NCBI GenBank assembly: GCA_021847625.1
Contig: JAJZQK010000001.1
Coordinates: 1-31,232, forward strand
Length of the DNA: 31,232 nucleotides
Direction of reading: 5' to 3'
Source: Chloroflexota bacterium
Lineage (GTDB): Bacteria; Chloroflexota; FW602-bin22; JAMCYS01
Part shown: one piece after another, positions 29,971 to 31,232 of the stretch
How the letters are laid out: every line of letters begins with the position of its first letter
Position numbering within the stretch: position 1 is the stretch's first letter
The notes under the pieces: generated by a model
Database searches by the model: none
The model's input: only the letters and a program-made list of their open reading frames with translations
What the model was told of the DNA's origin: nothing
Made by a program: the position numbers and the translations under genes

Positions 29971-31232
29971 ATGAACAGGCAGCATCTGCTTCCACAATAC
30001 TCGACAAGGACTCAGGAGAACGCCGCGCGATCACTGACATTGGCTCTACGGAAGCAGATCACGCGCAAGCACTTTCTTGCTGCTACCGCCGCCCTTGGCG
30101 GCACGTGGTTCTTGAGCGCCTGCTCGACTGGCAATCCTGCGCCGACCCAGCAAGCAACCTCCGCGGCTGCCGCGGTGCAACCCCCGGCTCAGGCCTCTCC
30201 AGCTGCCGCGACCAAGCCTACCACACCGAGGCGCGGCGGCACGCTGACCGTCGGCACGCCCTCTCCAATCAACGACTTCAACCCCTTCTATCTGTCGCCC
30301 GGCAACGTCGTGGTTCAGGCGCCTCTCTACAACACCCTGACCCACTACGACGACCGTCTAGCGCCACAACCCGAGCTAGCGGAGAAGTGGGAGCGGGCGG
30401 CCGACGGGAAATCCATCACCGTCAAGCTGCGGGAGGGCGTCAAGTTCCATTCCGGGCGGGAGGTTACGTCGGAAGACGTGAAGTTCTCCGCCGAGTTCGC
30501 GGCCACCGACACATCCGTCTTTCTGCGTCCGCTGCTGAGCAACGTCAAGAAGGTGGAGACACCGCAGAAGTACGTCGCGGAACTCAGGTTCGATAGCCCT
30601 ACCGCCGTCGTCTTCGACATCCTTGACACGCTCTACATCATCGACAAGGACAGCGTGAAGAAGTTCAGCAACCAGGCGTCCGGCACTGGGCCATTCAAGC
30701 TCGACAAGTACGTGCCTAACGACAGGGTGGAGCTCGTCGCCAATAAGGACTACTGGGATAAGGACAAACCGTACCTCGACAAGTTCATCCATCGACCGAT
30801 AAGCGATCTATCTGCCCTGTCTCTCAACCTGGAGTCGGGGACAATCGATTGTGTCTTTGGACTCACTCTGCTTGACGTGGGGCGCCTGGGCAACTCAGGC
30901 GGGAAGTACCTCCTGGCCAAGATCCCCGGTTACGGCATGTTCGACGTGGCGATCAGCGTCAGGGCGGAACCGTTCAACATCAAGAAGGTCAGACAGGCTG
31001 TGGCCTGGTCCATCGACCGAGACCGGTTCTGCAAGACAGCCCTGCAAGGGCTCGTGCAACCAACCTGCCTGATGTGGCCCACGAGCTCCTGGGCGTATTT
31101 CAAGGACCTGGAAGGCAAGATCGGTTACGATCTGGACAAGGCCAAGGCGCTGCTGAAGGAGGCCGGGCTGGGCAATGGCGTCAACACGGACATCATCACC
31201 TCTACCATGAGGGGACCCGGCAAAAGCGACAT
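29971..31232 (+). CDS. Family-5 ABC solute-binding lipoprotein (peptide/nickel type), 3' end beyond window
   Basis: Substrate-binding protein of a DppA/OppA-type importer; 420 codons are visible and the frame runs off the window. The leader has a hydrophobic stretch after TRKHFLA and a lipobox ending at Cys51 (WFLSAC), then an A/P/T/Q linker. Family-5 signatures follow: RRGGTLTVGTPSPINDFNPF, LAEKWERAADGKSITVKLREGVKFHSG, TSEDVKFSAE, SGTGPFKLDKYVPNDRVEL and IKKVRQAVAWSIDRDRF. The leader is long (50 residues) and has RK rather than a twin arginine. GAGGAGG lies 5 bases before the ATG. Permease and ATPase genes would be expected past the right edge. Despite the name, many of this family bind sugars or other organics, so the ligand is open. 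Confidence 0.93.
   Translation, partial: MNRQHLLPQYSTRTQENAARSLTLALRKQITRKHFLAATAALGGTWFLSACSTGNPAPTQQATSAAAAVQPPAQASPAAATKPTTPRRGGTLTVGTPSPINDFNPFYLSPGNVVVQAPLYNTLTHYDDRLAPQPELAEKWERAADGKSITVKLREGVKFHSGREVTSEDVKFSAEFAATDTSVFLRPLLSNVKKVETPQKYVAELRFDSPTAVVFDILDTLYIIDKDSVKKFSNQASGTGPFKLDKYVPNDRVELVANKDYWDKDKPYLDKFIHRPISDLSALSLNLESGTIDCVFGLTLLDVGRLGNSGGKYLLAKIPGYGMFDVAISVRAEPFNIKKVRQAVAWSIDRDRFCKTALQGLVQPTCLMWPTSSWAYFKDLEGKIGYDLDKAKALLKEAGLGNGVNTDIITSTMRGPGKSD

Noticed and set aside
1..31232. CRISPR arrays, rRNA genes, phage or plasmid functions
   Set aside because: No regularly spaced repeats, rRNA-like sequence, integrase, replication or structural phage genes were seen.

Overview
The window is a GC-rich bacterial segment (roughly 60-65% G+C by eye) packed with catabolic and uptake genes. 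Several signs suggest, but do not prove, a member of the Chloroflexota. The ABC solute-binding lipoproteins have twin-arginine-like leaders, a lipobox Cys and low-complexity A/P/T linkers (CAPAAAPVP). Many GntR/FCD regulators sit among short-chain dehydrogenases (SDRs) and HpcH/HpaI-type aldolases. No rRNA, tRNA, ribosomal or phage genes and no CRISPR array were seen.

Layout. (1) The left arm, 1-13.0 kb, is all on the minus strand. In transcription order it runs from a promoter near 13.2 kb: a leftover permease C-terminus, HpcH/HpaI aldolase, SDR, E1-alpha, E1-beta and E2 of a 2-oxoacid dehydrogenase, a small cupin, a CUT1 sugar-type ABC transporter (binding protein and two permeases), an NHL beta-propeller protein, an RraA-type aldolase/decarboxylase, a GntR regulator and a Gfo/Idh/MocA oxidoreductase cut by the window edge. 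(2) The right arm, 13.2-20.7 kb, is on the plus strand: a broken GntR gene, then a second E1-alpha, E1-beta and E2, a second HpcH/HpaI aldolase, a second SDR, a D-2-hydroxyacid dehydrogenase and a VOC-fold protein. The two arms are diverged mirror-image versions of one module and face away from a shared promoter region at about 13.20-13.26 kb. (3) A decay zone, 20.7-22.7 kb, holds a broken uroporphyrinogen-decarboxylase-family gene, an IS256/mutator-type transposase fragment and several short repeats. (4) From 22.7 to 27.9 kb an SDR-GntR pair diverges from a second complete CUT1 transporter across a promoter/operator region. (5) From 28.2 to 31.2 kb come a chimeric ORF (phosphodiesterase tail joined to SDR tail), a metallo-beta-lactamase-fold hydrolase and the start of a family-5 (peptide/nickel-type) binding protein.

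How the genes may work together (inference). A polyol, sugar acid or similar small organic compound is imported by the CUT1 transporters and oxidised by the SDR and Gfo/Idh/MocA enzymes. It is then cleaved by class II pyruvate-type aldolases (HpcH/HpaI and RraA families, both with their metal and catalytic residues visible) to a 2-oxoacid plus an aldehyde or oxoacid. The E1/E2 complexes decarboxylate the 2-oxoacid oxidatively to an acyl-CoA. No dihydrolipoamide dehydrogenase (E3) and no transporter ATPase is present, so both would have to come from elsewhere. The substrate cannot be named from sequence alone.

Most notable: two arms of an unassigned aldolase plus 2-oxoacid-dehydrogenase module around one divergent promoter; signs of deletion at its centre (permease remnant, truncated regulator, G11 tract); two genes whose coding homology runs upstream to non-standard start codons (ATT and GTA) behind strong ribosome binding sites; and a chimeric phosphodiesterase-SDR ORF that kept a good ribosome binding site.
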